Source of the DNA: Anaerolineae bacterium | GTDB taxonomy: Bacteria; Chloroflexota; Anaerolineae; UBA4142; SHND01 | Assembly: GCA_020851635.1 (NCBI GenBank) | Contig: JADZCJ010000115.1 | Location: forward strand, 1 to 51,585 | Direction: 5' to 3' | DNA length: 51,585 nucleotides | Shown: positions 33,183 to 41,170 of the stretch, piece after piece | Layout of the letters: every line of letters begins with the position of its first letter | How positions within the stretch are numbered: position 1 is the first letter of the stretch | The notes under the pieces: generated by a model | Databases searched by the model: none | The model's input: only the letters and a program-made list of their open reading frames with translations | What the model was told of the DNA's origin: nothing | Program-made: the position numbers and the translations under genes

Positions 33183-34475
33183 ATGCAACCAAATTCGAAC
33201 GGTCAAGTCGTCCCGGTCAAAGATCGGCTCGCCGATTGGCTCGTCGCCGCAATCCTCGTCACGGCAAATATCCTCGCCGCCGACGGGTTTCTCGCCCAGC
33301 TCAATCGAATCCTGCGCGCGAGCAGCTGGCTCGATTTCCAGGCGTATTATCTGGCGTCCGCGCTGTTGAACCTGGGGCGTCCCCTCTATTCCAAACCCGT
33401 CACAGCCGAATTGGCGCAAACTCTGGGGCTTGCGCCGATGGAGTATATCTATCCATCGTTTTTTGCCGCGCTGATGCGTCCCCTCGCTGCGCTGTCTTTT
33501 CAGTCGGCGGGGTTGGTATGGCTCTGGTCCGGTCTGGGCGCGCTGGCGCTGACGGTCTTGCTCCTCAACAAAGCGTTTTATCTCTCGACGGGCAAGACCA
33601 TGCTCCTCGCCATTGTCGCCATCCTGATGCCCGAGATGCTCACATCTTTGTTTCTCGGTCAAACGACCCTCTTTCTCACACTCTTGTTTGCCGCCGCGCT
33701 CGCAGTCGCCCCGCGCCCGGCGCAGGGATACAAGGCGTTCGCCGCGGGACTGCTCATCGGCGTCGCTGCCGTCATCAAAGTTTATCCGCTCGTCTTGATC
33801 GCAGTCTATCTGGTCCACAAACGGGCGAAAATTCTCGCCGCTATCGTCGTCTCTATTCTTGCCGCCATGCTCGTCAGCATCCTTTATGGAGGTGGGACCG
33901 AAAGCGTCCGCGCGTATTTTGTAGAGGTCCTGCCGGAGGTCGGCGCGATGAACCTCTTTCCGCCGAATCAATCCGTCGTCGCGGCGATACAGCGTTTGTT
34001 CCAAGTGTATGAAATGCCGACGACAATTCGAGGCGAAAACGTCGTCATTACGTTTATTCCGTTGATCCATGCGCCCGCACTCGGTCAAGCTCTCGGGATC
34101 GCTGCTGTGCTCGTGATTCTTGTGACAACCTTTCTGGTCGCGCGTCGCCGTTTGCGGCTGCTGCCCGACCGCGATGCCTTTATTTACAATTTTGGGTTTG
34201 TTCTGTCCGCAACTCTGCTCGTCATTCCACGAACGTGGGACCACTATTTGCCGCACCTAATCATCCCGCTCGCCATCGTCGGGCTTTATCGCCCTGCCAG
34301 GACCGTCCCGCGCATTCTCGCCGCCCTCTCTTGTCTGTTTCTCGCCCTGCACAGTTATTGGAACGTCTGGATGCGCGGATCGCCCTACAGCGTGCTGCTG
34401 CTTTTTGGTATGCTCGGGACGCTTTCGGTGTGGCTGGCGTTGTTGTGGAATCCGTCAATGGCAAAGGACAAATGA
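33183..34475 (+). CDS. GT87/DUF2029-like polytopic membrane protein (putative mannosyltransferase)
   Basis: 430 residues from the ATG at 33183 (MQPNSNGQVVP); a frame reaching further upstream has no family resemblance. About nine to eleven hydrophobic segments are present. An aspartate early in the first outer loop (SSWLDFQAYYLAS) and LYSKP, EYIYPSFFAALMRP and GVAAVIKVYPLVL are typical of the GT87 polyprenol-phosphate-mannose-dependent transferase group. It would transfer a sugar from a lipid donor on the outer face. The acceptor is unknown. The 128-base region before it shows no promoter I can defend. Confidence 0.78.
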   Translation: MQPNSNGQVVPVKDRLADWLVAAILVTANILAADGFLAQLNRILRASSWLDFQAYYLASALLNLGRPLYSKPVTAELAQTLGLAPMEYIYPSFFAALMRPLAALSFQSAGLVWLWSGLGALALTVLLLNKAFYLSTGKTMLLAIVAILMPEMLTSLFLGQTTLFLTLLFAAALAVAPRPAQGYKAFAAGLLIGVAAVIKVYPLVLIAVYLVHKRAKILAAIVVSILAAMLVSILYGGGTESVRAYFVEVLPEVGAMNLFPPNQSVVAAIQRLFQVYEMPTTIRGENVVITFIPLIHAPALGQALGIAAVLVILVTTFLVARRRLRLLPDRDAFIYNFGFVLSATLLVIPRTWDHYLPHLIIPLAIVGLYRPARTVPRILAALSCLFLALHSYWNVWMRGSPYSVLLLFGMLGTLSVWLALLWNPSMAKDK

Positions 34476-34592
34476 CGAATGTAATGGGTGGCACAACAAG
34501 AGCGATGCCGAGTGCGGTGACGGCTCCGGCGTCTCGCCCGCGTTCGCGCTCATCACCACGCGTCCACCCCGACCTTGAACAACGCGCTGTCA

Positions 34593-34621
34593 TTGACGCC
34601 CTTTTCTTGCTTTGCTATACT
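34593..34621 (+). promoter_or_regulatory. Promoter of the nucleoside hydrolase operon
   Basis: -35 TTGACG (34593-34598), 17 bases, -10 TATACT (34616-34621). Transcription from about 34628 would give a 145-base leader that contains a 35-codon reading frame before the nucleoside hydrolase gene. Nothing else is seen in 34476-34592. Confidence 0.75.
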
Positions 34622-34667
34622 CGTGGACCAATCTGTGACAAGCTGTCGCAAAATAAAAGGCGACACT

Positions 34668-34775
34668 ATGGTTGTGCTGCATCTGCCCCTTTCACAACAC
34701 CCTCCGGGCGCAAGCAGCTATTTTGAGATTGTTTCCAAGCCACTCTACCCGGAACGGGAGAACCCCCTCGCATGA
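34668..34775 (+). CDS. Possible leader peptide, 35 residues
   Basis: The ATG at 34668 is preceded by AAGG at seven bases and lies about 40 bases after the predicted transcription start. The frame ends in a TGA that overlaps the ATG of the nucleoside hydrolase (ATGA). The peptide (MVVLHLPLSQ... ENPLA) is not membrane-like and matches nothing I know. Position suggests translational coupling or attenuation. It could also be chance. Confidence 0.35.
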   Translation: MVVLHLPLSQHPPGASSYFEIVSKPLYPERENPLA

Positions 34776-35719
34776 TGGATGCTGCGCGTTCAAAACAACC
34801 GATACTAATGATCCACGACGGCGGTGTGGACGATTATCTGTCCCTCGTCCTCCTCCTTACGATGGACCACGTGCGCGTGCTCGGCATCGCCGTCACGCCC
34901 GCCGACTGTTATATCGAACCGGCAGTCAGCGCGACTCGAAAGATTCTCGATTTGATGGGCGTCGAGGGCGTCACCGTAGCCCGCAGTGATGTGCGCGGCG
35001 TCAACCCCTTTCCCCGCATCTTTCGCCGCGATGCGTTCACCATTGACCATCTGCCGATTCTGAACCAGACGGACGAAATCCGCGCGCCTCTCTCACCCAA
35101 GAATGCGCCCGACTTTGTCGCGGACATTTTGCGCGCCCAGCCCGCCCCCATCACGGTCCTCGAGACGGGACCGCTCACCACGCTTGCCGCCGCGCTCGAC
35201 CTTGCGCCCGACATCGAGTCAAAAATCAAGGAAATCGTCTGGATGGGCGGCGCGCTCAACGTCATGGGCAATGTGGACCCCATCATGGAAGGCGGACAGG
35301 ACCGCACGGCGGAATGGAATGTATATTGGGACCCGCCGGCGGCGGCGCGTGTGTGGCAGACCCGAATCTCCCTCATCATCTGTCCGCTCGACCTGACAAA
35401 TCACGTTCCCGTGACCTCGGCGTTTCTCAAACAATTGGGGCGACAATACAAGTATCCGCTCTCGGATTTTGCGGGGCAGTGCTATGCGCTTGTCGTTCAT
35501 CAAGACTATTTTTTCTGGGACCTGCTGACCACTGCCTATATCGGTCATCCCGAATATTTCACGTCAAAAGAGTACGAGACGGAAATCATTACGCACGGCA
35601 AAAGCCAGGGACGTACGCTGGTGAAAGCGGGGGGGCGAAAAATCCGCGCGCTCGACACCGTAGACCTCACCAAGTTCTATTCGTATGTGCTGGAATCCTG
35701 GCGCCGATGGAAAGTCTAG
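34772..35719 (+). CDS. Nucleoside hydrolase (inosine-uridine preferring family)
   Basis: 315 residues. The calcium-binding N-terminal motif, normally D-x-D-P-G-x-D-D, appears as MIHDGGVDDYLSL with Asp16, Asp20 and Asp21 kept. VWMGGALNVMGNV is the second conserved block. Near the C-terminus the usual catalytic His-Asp pair reads Trp-Asp (FFWDLLTTAY), so the leaving-group acid is altered and base preference may differ. It should hydrolyse ribonucleosides to ribose plus base. The ribokinase gene begins one base after its stop. Confidence 0.88.
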   Translation: MMDAARSKQPILMIHDGGVDDYLSLVLLLTMDHVRVLGIAVTPADCYIEPAVSATRKILDLMGVEGVTVARSDVRGVNPFPRIFRRDAFTIDHLPILNQTDEIRAPLSPKNAPDFVADILRAQPAPITVLETGPLTTLAAALDLAPDIESKIKEIVWMGGALNVMGNVDPIMEGGQDRTAEWNVYWDPPAAARVWQTRISLIICPLDLTNHVPVTSAFLKQLGRQYKYPLSDFAGQCYALVVHQDYFFWDLLTTAYIGHPEYFTSKEYETEIITHGKSQGRTLVKAGGRKIRALDTVDLTKFYSYVLESWRRWKV

Positions 35720-35720
35720 C

Positions 35721-36650
35721 GTGACCGAACCAATCCCTTCCGTCACCGTCGTCGGCAGTTTTGCCGTTGGACTCACCTTGCGCGCCGAGCGTTTTCCCGT
35801 CAAGGGTGAAACCCTGCTCGGGCGCGATTTTGATATGGGTCCCGGCGGCAAGGGCAGCAATCAAGCGGTGCAAGCCGCGCGGCTGGGCGCAAATGTAGAG
35901 TTTGTCGGACGTATCGGCGCCGACAATTTCGGCGCCATCGGCAAGCAACTGTATACGCAGGAACAAGTCGACACAACCTATTTGTTTGAATCACCCGACC
36001 GCAATACGGGCGTCGGTTTCATCGTGCTCGACGCGCACGGCGACAATTTTATTCTGCTCGATCCCGGCGCAAACGAATTATTCTCGACCGACGACGTTGA
36101 CCGCGCCCGCGAACGCATTCAAACCTCCAACGTCCTCATCACCCAGTTGGAAATCCCGCTCGAAACCGCCGGGCACGCGCTCAAGCTCGCGCACGACGCC
36201 AACGTCATCAGCATTCTGAATCCCGCGCCGGCGCGCCGCGTGCCGCCCGAAATCCTTCAATACGCCGACCTCGTCACACCCAACGAGACCGAACTGCGTC
36301 TCATGCTCGGGCGTGCGCCCGATGACAATGCCAACTCGATTGATTTGTGCGACGAGCTGATTCAAATGGGCGTCCGGCGCGTCATTCTCACGCGCGGGGT
36401 GAACGGCGCCACGATCGTCACGCACGAGGGCTATCACAACATGCCTGCATTCCGGGTCCGGGTCGTTGATACAACCGGCGCGGGCGACGCGTTCAACGGG
36501 ACCCTTGCCACCTATCTCGCGCGCGGCATTCCGCTCGAACCCGCCGTGCGCTATGCAGGCGCTGCCGGCGCGTTGGCATGCACCCGCCTGGGCGTGATTC
36601 CATCCCTCCCGCATCCCGAAGCATTGGAGCAGTTGATGAACGCGGGTTGA
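35721..36650 (+). CDS. rbsK: Ribokinase (PfkB family)
   Basis: 309 residues from a GTG at 35721, one base after the nucleoside hydrolase stop and behind GGAAAG; an ATG 36 bases earlier lies within that gene and gives an unlikely leader. Both PfkB signatures are clear: GPGGKGSNQAVQAARLG near residue 40 and DTTGAGDAFNG with the catalytic base Asp near residue 255. LTRGVNGA contributes the ATP site. It would phosphorylate the ribose released by the preceding enzyme to ribose 5-phosphate. Pseudouridine kinase or another PfkB sugar kinase remains possible. Confidence 0.9.
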   Translation: MTEPIPSVTVVGSFAVGLTLRAERFPVKGETLLGRDFDMGPGGKGSNQAVQAARLGANVEFVGRIGADNFGAIGKQLYTQEQVDTTYLFESPDRNTGVGFIVLDAHGDNFILLDPGANELFSTDDVDRARERIQTSNVLITQLEIPLETAGHALKLAHDANVISILNPAPARRVPPEILQYADLVTPNETELRLMLGRAPDDNANSIDLCDELIQMGVRRVILTRGVNGATIVTHEGYHNMPAFRVRVVDTTGAGDAFNGTLATYLARGIPLEPAVRYAGAAGALACTRLGVIPSLPHPEALEQLMNAG

Positions 36651-36692
36651 TACAGACAACTCTCTCCGTCCGCCCCGTCAAACGGATCGCGT

Positions 36693-37394
36693 ATGAGCGA
36701 AAACGCCCCCAGACCTCCACCCAAGGACCGGACCGCGCTGTATATTGCCATCGTCGGAGCGCTGGCGACAGTCAGCGCCGCGTTTATCGGCATCCTGCCC
36801 GGTTTATTGAACCGCGCTCCCGCGCCCGCCCCAACTGCGCTTGTCGCCACCGCCAACCCGATGCCCACACAGGCGGCGCAGCCAACCACCGTCTCGCCCA
36901 CTCTTGCCGCGCGCATTGATTTTCTGGTCACGAATAACCGCGCCGGTCCTTTTGATTTTTTTATTGACGACGAATATCAAATCACCGTTCCTCCGGGCGG
37001 CTATCAGGTCTTGCGCGTGATTCCCGGCGAACACCGCCTGACCCACTGTCCGCGCGGGACCAAGCCGTCAGACTCGAATAACGAATGCGAGACTCTGGCG
37101 CGCGAGGTGAAAAACGAACCGTACGATTGGCAGTTGGGCGGAACGATTCCCGCGCGCGGCGAGGTCCTCTTGTTTCTGCTCAACCAGATTGACCACGATG
37201 TTGACATTTATATCGAGGGGCAAGCGATGGTCCCCGTCAACTCGCACAAATTCGGCACGATTCAACTTAACCCCGGCACATACATGATTCGGACGTGTCC
37301 GCGCGGCGCAACGCCCGCGCAGGGCATTTGCGGGACGACGGGAGAATATGAATTGCTCTACAATGTCGAAATGTATGTCGTGAACGTGCCATGA
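36693..37394 (+). CDS. Membrane-anchored protein with two Cys-containing repeats, function unknown
   Basis: 233 residues. Residues about 13-34 form one membrane segment (LYIAIVGALATVSAAFIGIL), then an Ala/Pro/Thr linker, then two similar outer units of about 75 residues. Each has a predicted beta region and a CPRG element (HCPRGTKPSDSNNEC and TCPRGATPAQGIC) whose two cysteines could form a disulfide. The start is 42 bases after ribokinase, and the stop overlaps the next gene (ATGA). I do not recognise the family; a ligand-binding or envelope protein is plausible. Confidence 0.75.
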   Translation: MSENAPRPPPKDRTALYIAIVGALATVSAAFIGILPGLLNRAPAPAPTALVATANPMPTQAAQPTTVSPTLAARIDFLVTNNRAGPFDFFIDDEYQITVPPGGYQVLRVIPGEHRLTHCPRGTKPSDSNNECETLAREVKNEPYDWQLGGTIPARGEVLLFLLNQIDHDVDIYIEGQAMVPVNSHKFGTIQLNPGTYMIRTCPRGATPAQGICGTTGEYELLYNVEMYVVNVP

Positions 37395-38440
37395 CTCTAA
37401 TGTCCTCACGCAATCAGATTCTTGGCTTGCTGCACGGCGATCGGTCCACCTCCCCGCCAACTTTTGGCGCCCTCTCGACGATCATCACCCCTGCGCTCGA
37501 TGCGCGCGGGCTTGCCTTTCACGAAATCCATCGCGACCCCGTCAAGATGGTCGCGGCGGCTGCTTCCGCCTACGAGCTATACGGGCTGCCATCCGCCACC
37601 CTTCCCAGCGACCTGGTCCTCGAAGCGGAGGCGATGGGGGCGCGCGTTGATTTTCGAGACGACATGCCCATACCGATGTGGCCCATTGTCCCCGAACCGC
37701 TCTTTGATTCGCCCGCCGAGATTGTCATCCCTCCCGGCGATTTTACCCGGCGCGGACGGATTCCTCTCGTCCTCGATGCCCTCCGCCGACTGAAACAACG
37801 CGTCGGCAATGAAATCGTCGTCGGCGCATGGATCGCCGGACCTTTTACCGTAGCAAACTATCTGGTGGATTACCAGTCGCTCATGCCCGCCGTGCGTATG
37901 TCGCCCGACCAAGTCGCGCACGCGCTCGATGTCATCACCGAGGCGCTGCTCGGCGTCGTCGCCGCCTATCAACAAGCGGGCGCAGATTTTGTTACCATTC
38001 ACGAGATGGGGGGTTCGCCGGGCGTGCTCGGACCGCGCGTCTTTGGTGATTTGGTGCTTGGACGGCTCCAAACCCTCATTCACGGCATTTCCGCGCCGAC
38101 GATTCTGAGCGTCTGCGGCAATACGAATCAGGCGATGGAACTGCTCGCGGAATCCGGCGCAACCGCGCTTGCCGTGGAACACACCAACAATCTCACGCGC
38201 TCGCGCCAGCTCATTGGCGACCGAATGTTACTTTTTGGGAATCTCGACCCCGTCGGTCTCATCGCCAACGGCACTGTGGAGCAAATTCGGGCGGGGAAAC
38301 AAGCGGCGATACAAGCAGGCGTGGACGCGGTGATGCCGGGATGTGATTTGTATCTGGAAACGCCGGAGGAAAATATGCGCGAGCTCGTCGGGAGCGACGA
38401 CGGTTCGGACCCGCCAGCCGCGCCTTTATTTGACCGGTAG
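37391..38440 (+). CDS. UroD/MtaA-family protein (methylcobamide:CoM methyltransferase-like)
   Basis: 349 residues with the uroporphyrinogen-decarboxylase barrel. It resembles the MtaA/MtbA branch (GNLDPVGLIANGTVEQI, then VMPGCDLYLETPEENM) more than HemE. In MtaA the zinc ligands are H-x-C and a later Cys. Here Cys242 and Cys318 are kept but the histidine position is Ser240 (SVCGNT), so metal binding may be altered. It overlaps the preceding gene by four bases, making it the last gene of the nucleoside operon. A role in one-carbon or corrinoid chemistry is inferred from family only. It overlaps the convergent gene by 15 bases. Confidence 0.8.
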   Translation: MTLMSSRNQILGLLHGDRSTSPPTFGALSTIITPALDARGLAFHEIHRDPVKMVAAAASAYELYGLPSATLPSDLVLEAEAMGARVDFRDDMPIPMWPIVPEPLFDSPAEIVIPPGDFTRRGRIPLVLDALRRLKQRVGNEIVVGAWIAGPFTVANYLVDYQSLMPAVRMSPDQVAHALDVITEALLGVVAAYQQAGADFVTIHEMGGSPGVLGPRVFGDLVLGRLQTLIHGISAPTILSVCGNTNQAMELLAESGATALAVEHTNNLTRSRQLIGDRMLLFGNLDPVGLIANGTVEQIRAGKQAAIQAGVDAVMPGCDLYLETPEENMRELVGSDDGSDPPAAPLFDR

Positions 38441-38980
38441 CGCGGGCGCCCACGAACTCGCGCGAAAATACAAATACTGTCTATCCGACGACAGCCGGCT
38501 CTTGGGCATCTCAATCATGTATTCTCCGTCGCGGAGAGGCGCGCGTGGGACAAGTCTGGTCTTGGTCGCATCTGTTTCCATATCCAGGGGGACCAGAGAA
38601 CCATCACCGAGCCAAAAGAGCTTGTATTCAGTGGAATCGTCGGTCTGCAAGAGGGTGGATCGAGGGGGGGCGTCGCTGTCACGTTGACTGATAATCAGCG
38701 CGGAAATGTAAAGAGGGTTGAATACGGGCGCATCGGCGGGAAATTCCTTGAGGCGGAAATTCCACGCATAGAGTTTGACCACACCGCGCTGTGCGCCGTC
38801 ATTTACCTGTAAATATGCGCCGTCGTCGCGTTCCGGCACACTTTTCAACAATGTGTATTTGGGTCCGCTTCCCAGTGTGCCCATTGCGGCGGCGATAACG
38901 GGCACAGTGAGCACTATTGCCAACACGAGCCCAAAACCGAGGAGCAGCCAAGGTGGTTTTCGTTTCGGTGCTTGCATCAT
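38426..38980 (-). CDS. Single-pass membrane protein, function unknown
   Basis: 184 residues: a basic N-terminus, one membrane segment (LLLGFGLVLAIVLTVPVIAAA), and an outer domain of about 145 residues rich in predicted beta strands, ending in FRASSWAPALPVK. The start is ATGATG; the preceding small gene's TGA overlaps it, so translation is probably coupled. It is last in a minus-strand run of very small genes. No family was recognised. Confidence 0.7.
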   Translation of the reverse strand: MMQAPKRKPPWLLLGFGLVLAIVLTVPVIAAAMGTLGSGPKYTLLKSVPERDDGAYLQVNDGAQRGVVKLYAWNFRLKEFPADAPVFNPLYISALIISQRDSDAPPRSTLLQTDDSTEYKLFWLGDGSLVPLDMETDATKTRLVPRAPLRDGEYMIEMPKSRLSSDRQYLYFRASSWAPALPVK

Positions 38981-39123
38981 TCACCCGGACGCACCGAGAC
39001 GGGCAGCAGCCGGCGCGCAAACGAGTCGGACGGCTGTCTATCGCGTTCCGCCATCATCGCGCGTTTGAACCGGACGTGCACTGCCAGCACCAGGGTGCTC
39101 AAGAGGTTTGCAGTCTCGATCAT
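38977..39123 (-). CDS. Small protein, 48 residues
   Basis: The frame begins MIETANLLSTLVLAVHVRF and ends in RLLPVSVRPGE, a short hydrophobic N-terminus followed by a basic tail. Its stop overlaps the ATGATG start of the 184-residue protein. No good ribosome site is visible and TATAAT overlaps the ATG, so the start is uncertain. It is listed because of its position between two likely real genes. Confidence 0.4.
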   Translation of the reverse strand: MIETANLLSTLVLAVHVRFKRAMMAERDRQPSDSFARRLLPVSVRPGE

Positions 39124-39181
39124 TATAACATGAATTATCGGTTATAGCTTGTCATCATTCTGTTTTTGCAAGAACCGGCTC

Positions 39182-39352
39182 TTACAAAAACATCACCCCC
39201 GCCAACACGAGATAAATGACGACGAGTGCCGCAAAAATGACCCAATCGCGATTCGCATTCTGCGTGTCCCAACCGTTGTTGGCGCGTTCAAGGGTAAAAT
39301 GAACGTCCTCTGTATCCGGTTTGGGTCCCAGATTGGGCGACTGCAGAGACAT
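39182..39352 (-). CDS. Small single-pass membrane protein, 56 residues
   Basis: The ATG at 39352 has an excellent ribosome site (AGGAGGA, five bases upstream). The peptide has a polar N-terminal half (MSLQSPNLGPKPDTEDVHF), an Asn/Asp-rich middle and a C-terminal membrane helix (DWVIFAALVVIYLVLAGVMF). This architecture resembles accessory subunits of respiratory or transport complexes, but I recognise no family. It is the best supported member of the small-gene run. Confidence 0.7.
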   Translation of the reverse strand: MSLQSPNLGPKPDTEDVHFTLERANNGWDTQNANRDWVIFAALVVIYLVLAGVMFL

Positions 39353-39405
39353 GAGATTCCTCCTGTCATCACTCCAAACGCCATGTAAATTCGGACCAGG
39401 ATCAC

Positions 39406-39501
39406 CTATGCGGCGCCCCCAGAGTCATCATGCGCCATCGCAGAGACCGCGAATAGGACGAATGTCACACCCCAATACATCATCAACAGCCATGCGTACA
39501 T
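39406..39501 (-). CDS. Very small membrane peptide, 31 residues
   Basis: The frame reads MYAWLLMMYWGVTFVLFAVS followed by AMAHDDSGGAA: one hydrophobic helix and a short acidic/His tail. It lies 53 bases upstream of the 56-residue membrane protein on the same strand. No ribosome site or promoter is evident, and the frame is open further upstream from a TTG. Composition and position are the only support. Confidence 0.3.
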   Translation of the reverse strand: MYAWLLMMYWGVTFVLFAVSAMAHDDSGGAA

Positions 39502-39577
39502 GCGAAAATTTGGCAGCGCAGCAGAGAGCGAGGCGCAGATACGATTGCAACAAGAGAAAAGCGCGGATTCGAGCCGG

Positions 39578-39640
39578 GTAGGTTTATCGCAGAGGAACAA
39601 TGCAGGACACAATGCGTCAGTTCGCCGGGGGCGAACCTAC
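39578..39640. repeat. Palindromic intergenic element
   Basis: Outer arms GTAGGTT (39578-39584) and AACCTAC (39634-39640) enclose an inner hairpin GTTCGCC/GGCGAAC (39620-39636, three-base loop); the two overlap at AAC (39634-39636). The 63-bp unit sits between the small-protein run and the amidase promoter. It looks like a REP or MITE-type element. The rest of 39502-39743 has no gene I can support. Confidence 0.5.
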
Positions 39641-39731
39641 TCTATTATAGAGAAAAATGTATTGCGGCACAAGTGGCGAACCATCGAGTTTCGCAAATCC
39701 GGGACCGAGACCCATATTTGGGGCAATATGC

Positions 39732-39737
39732 TAAAAT
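39732..39737 (+). promoter_or_regulatory. Leaderless-type -10 element of the amidase gene
   Basis: TAAAAT stands six bases before the ATG at 39744, the same spacing as at the aldehyde dehydrogenase gene. No Shine-Dalgarno sequence is present and the -35 region is weak. Confidence 0.5.
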
Positions 39738-39743
39738 TCCCCT

Positions 39744-41129
39744 ATGAATCTCGCTTCCTTTACCCTCGCCGCCGCACAAAAGGCGGTTTCGGCTGGCGAT
39801 ATTTCCAGTCTTGCGCTCACAGAATTTTATCTGGACCGGATTGCCCGGTATGACGGACAGCTCTATTCGTTTATCACGGTCACGGCGGACCTGGCGCGCG
39901 AGCAAGCGCAGCGCGCCGATGCGGACCGCGCCGCGGGCATCGTTCACGGCGCGCTGCACGGCATTCCGATTTCGCTCAAGGACTTGTACGACGTGCGCGG
40001 CGTTCGCACCACCGCCGGTTCGAATTTGTGGCGCGAAAATATCGCGCAAGCCGATGCGTTTGTCACCGAGCGCCTGTTTGCAAACGGCGCAGTCCTGCTT
40101 GGCAAAAACAATATGCACGAATTTGCGTATGGAGTGACAAACGAAAATCCGCATTACGGGGATGCGCACAACCCCTGGCAATTCGCTCATATCACAGGCG
40201 GCTCGTCGGGCGGCAGCGCAGCCGCAGTGGCGGCGCGCTTGTGTTTGGGGGCGCCGGGTTCCGATACGGGCGGCTCGATTCGGATTCCTGCCGCCTTGTG
40301 TGGAATCACCGGACTAAAACCGACTTATGGGCGGGTGAGTCTGCGCGGGGTCGTTCCGTTGAGTTGGAGCAACGACCATGCGGGACCGATGGCGCAGACC
40401 GCAGAGGATTGCGCCCTCTTGTTGAATGTCATTGCGGGCTATGATGGCTACGATCCTGTCTCGGTGAATCTGCCGACAACAGATTTCACATCGCTCCTGG
40501 GAGAATCACTGCGCGGGCTGCGCTTTGCGATGCCTCAACAATACTTTCAAGACAACGCGGACGCGGAAATCGTGCAAGCGGTGCGCGAGGCGGGACGGGT
40601 TTTTCACGAATTGGGCGCAGCGCAAGTGAACAAAGAATTGACGGCGGCGCAGGAAATGTTTGACACGAATCGCATCATCCTGCGCGTCGAAGCGGCAACA
40701 CTTCATCACGACCGAATGAGAGCGCACGCCAACGAATATGGAGCAGATGTCCTGGCGCGCCTCAAGAGCGGCGAAAAGGTCGGCGTCGAAGAATACGCCC
40801 TGGCGCGCCGTCATCAAGCTGAACTGCGGATGGAGCTCGAGCGTTTTTTTGGCGACATTGATTTTTTCATCACCCCCACAACCGCGATCACCGCGCCGCC
40901 CATTGGCAGTGATGCGGTATCGCTCGCGCAGCAGCTGACCGCGTTCACTGCGCCGTTCGACGTGACCGGCTTGCCTGCGCTCTCGATCCCATGCGGTTTC
41001 AGCCGCGCGGGCATGCCCATCGGGTTACAGATTGTCGGGCGCGCGTGGGATGAAGACCGCCTGCTCCAGGTCGCCCACCAATTTCAAAGGGTAACGGGCT
41101 ATCACACCAAACAGCCCCTTCCGGCGTAA
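39744..41129 (+). CDS. Amidase signature family enzyme (GatA-like)
   Basis: 461 residues. The Ser-cisSer-Lys triad is visible: Lys79 (SLKDLYDVRG), Ser154 in GGSSGGSAAAVAA and nucleophile Ser178 in GSDTGGSIRIPAALCG. The C-terminal part (PFDVTGLPALSIPCGF) is also typical. It hydrolyses a carboxamide. GatA of the tRNA amidotransferase is closely related, but no gatB or gatC lies nearby and the N-terminal FTLAAAQKAV is looser than in GatA, so a free-standing amidase is preferred. Substrate unknown. It is followed by a bidirectional terminator. Confidence 0.9.
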   Translation: MNLASFTLAAAQKAVSAGDISSLALTEFYLDRIARYDGQLYSFITVTADLAREQAQRADADRAAGIVHGALHGIPISLKDLYDVRGVRTTAGSNLWRENIAQADAFVTERLFANGAVLLGKNNMHEFAYGVTNENPHYGDAHNPWQFAHITGGSSGGSAAAVAARLCLGAPGSDTGGSIRIPAALCGITGLKPTYGRVSLRGVVPLSWSNDHAGPMAQTAEDCALLLNVIAGYDGYDPVSVNLPTTDFTSLLGESLRGLRFAMPQQYFQDNADAEIVQAVREAGRVFHELGAAQVNKELTAAQEMFDTNRIILRVEAATLHHDRMRAHANEYGADVLARLKSGEKVGVEEYALARRHQAELRMELERFFGDIDFFITPTTAITAPPIGSDAVSLAQQLTAFTAPFDVTGLPALSIPCGFSRAGMPIGLQIVGRAWDEDRLLQVAHQFQRVTGYHTKQPLPA

Positions 41130-41130
41130 T

Positions 41131-41169
41131 AAAAACCCCCGCTGTGTCGTGACGACAGCGGGGGTTTTT
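41131..41169. terminator. Bidirectional terminator between amidase and lipoprotein genes
   Basis: CCCCCGCTGT (41136-41145) pairs with ACAGCGGGGG (41155-41164), flanked by five A residues on the left and five T on the right. It serves both the plus-strand amidase and the minus-strand lipoprotein gene, which ends two bases away. Confidence 0.92.
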
Positions 41170-41170
41170 G

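Noticed and set aside
39744-41129. Calling the amidase GatA of the tRNA amidotransferase
   Set aside because: No gatB or gatC neighbour, and the N-terminus is not the tight GatA form; a generic amidase is safer.
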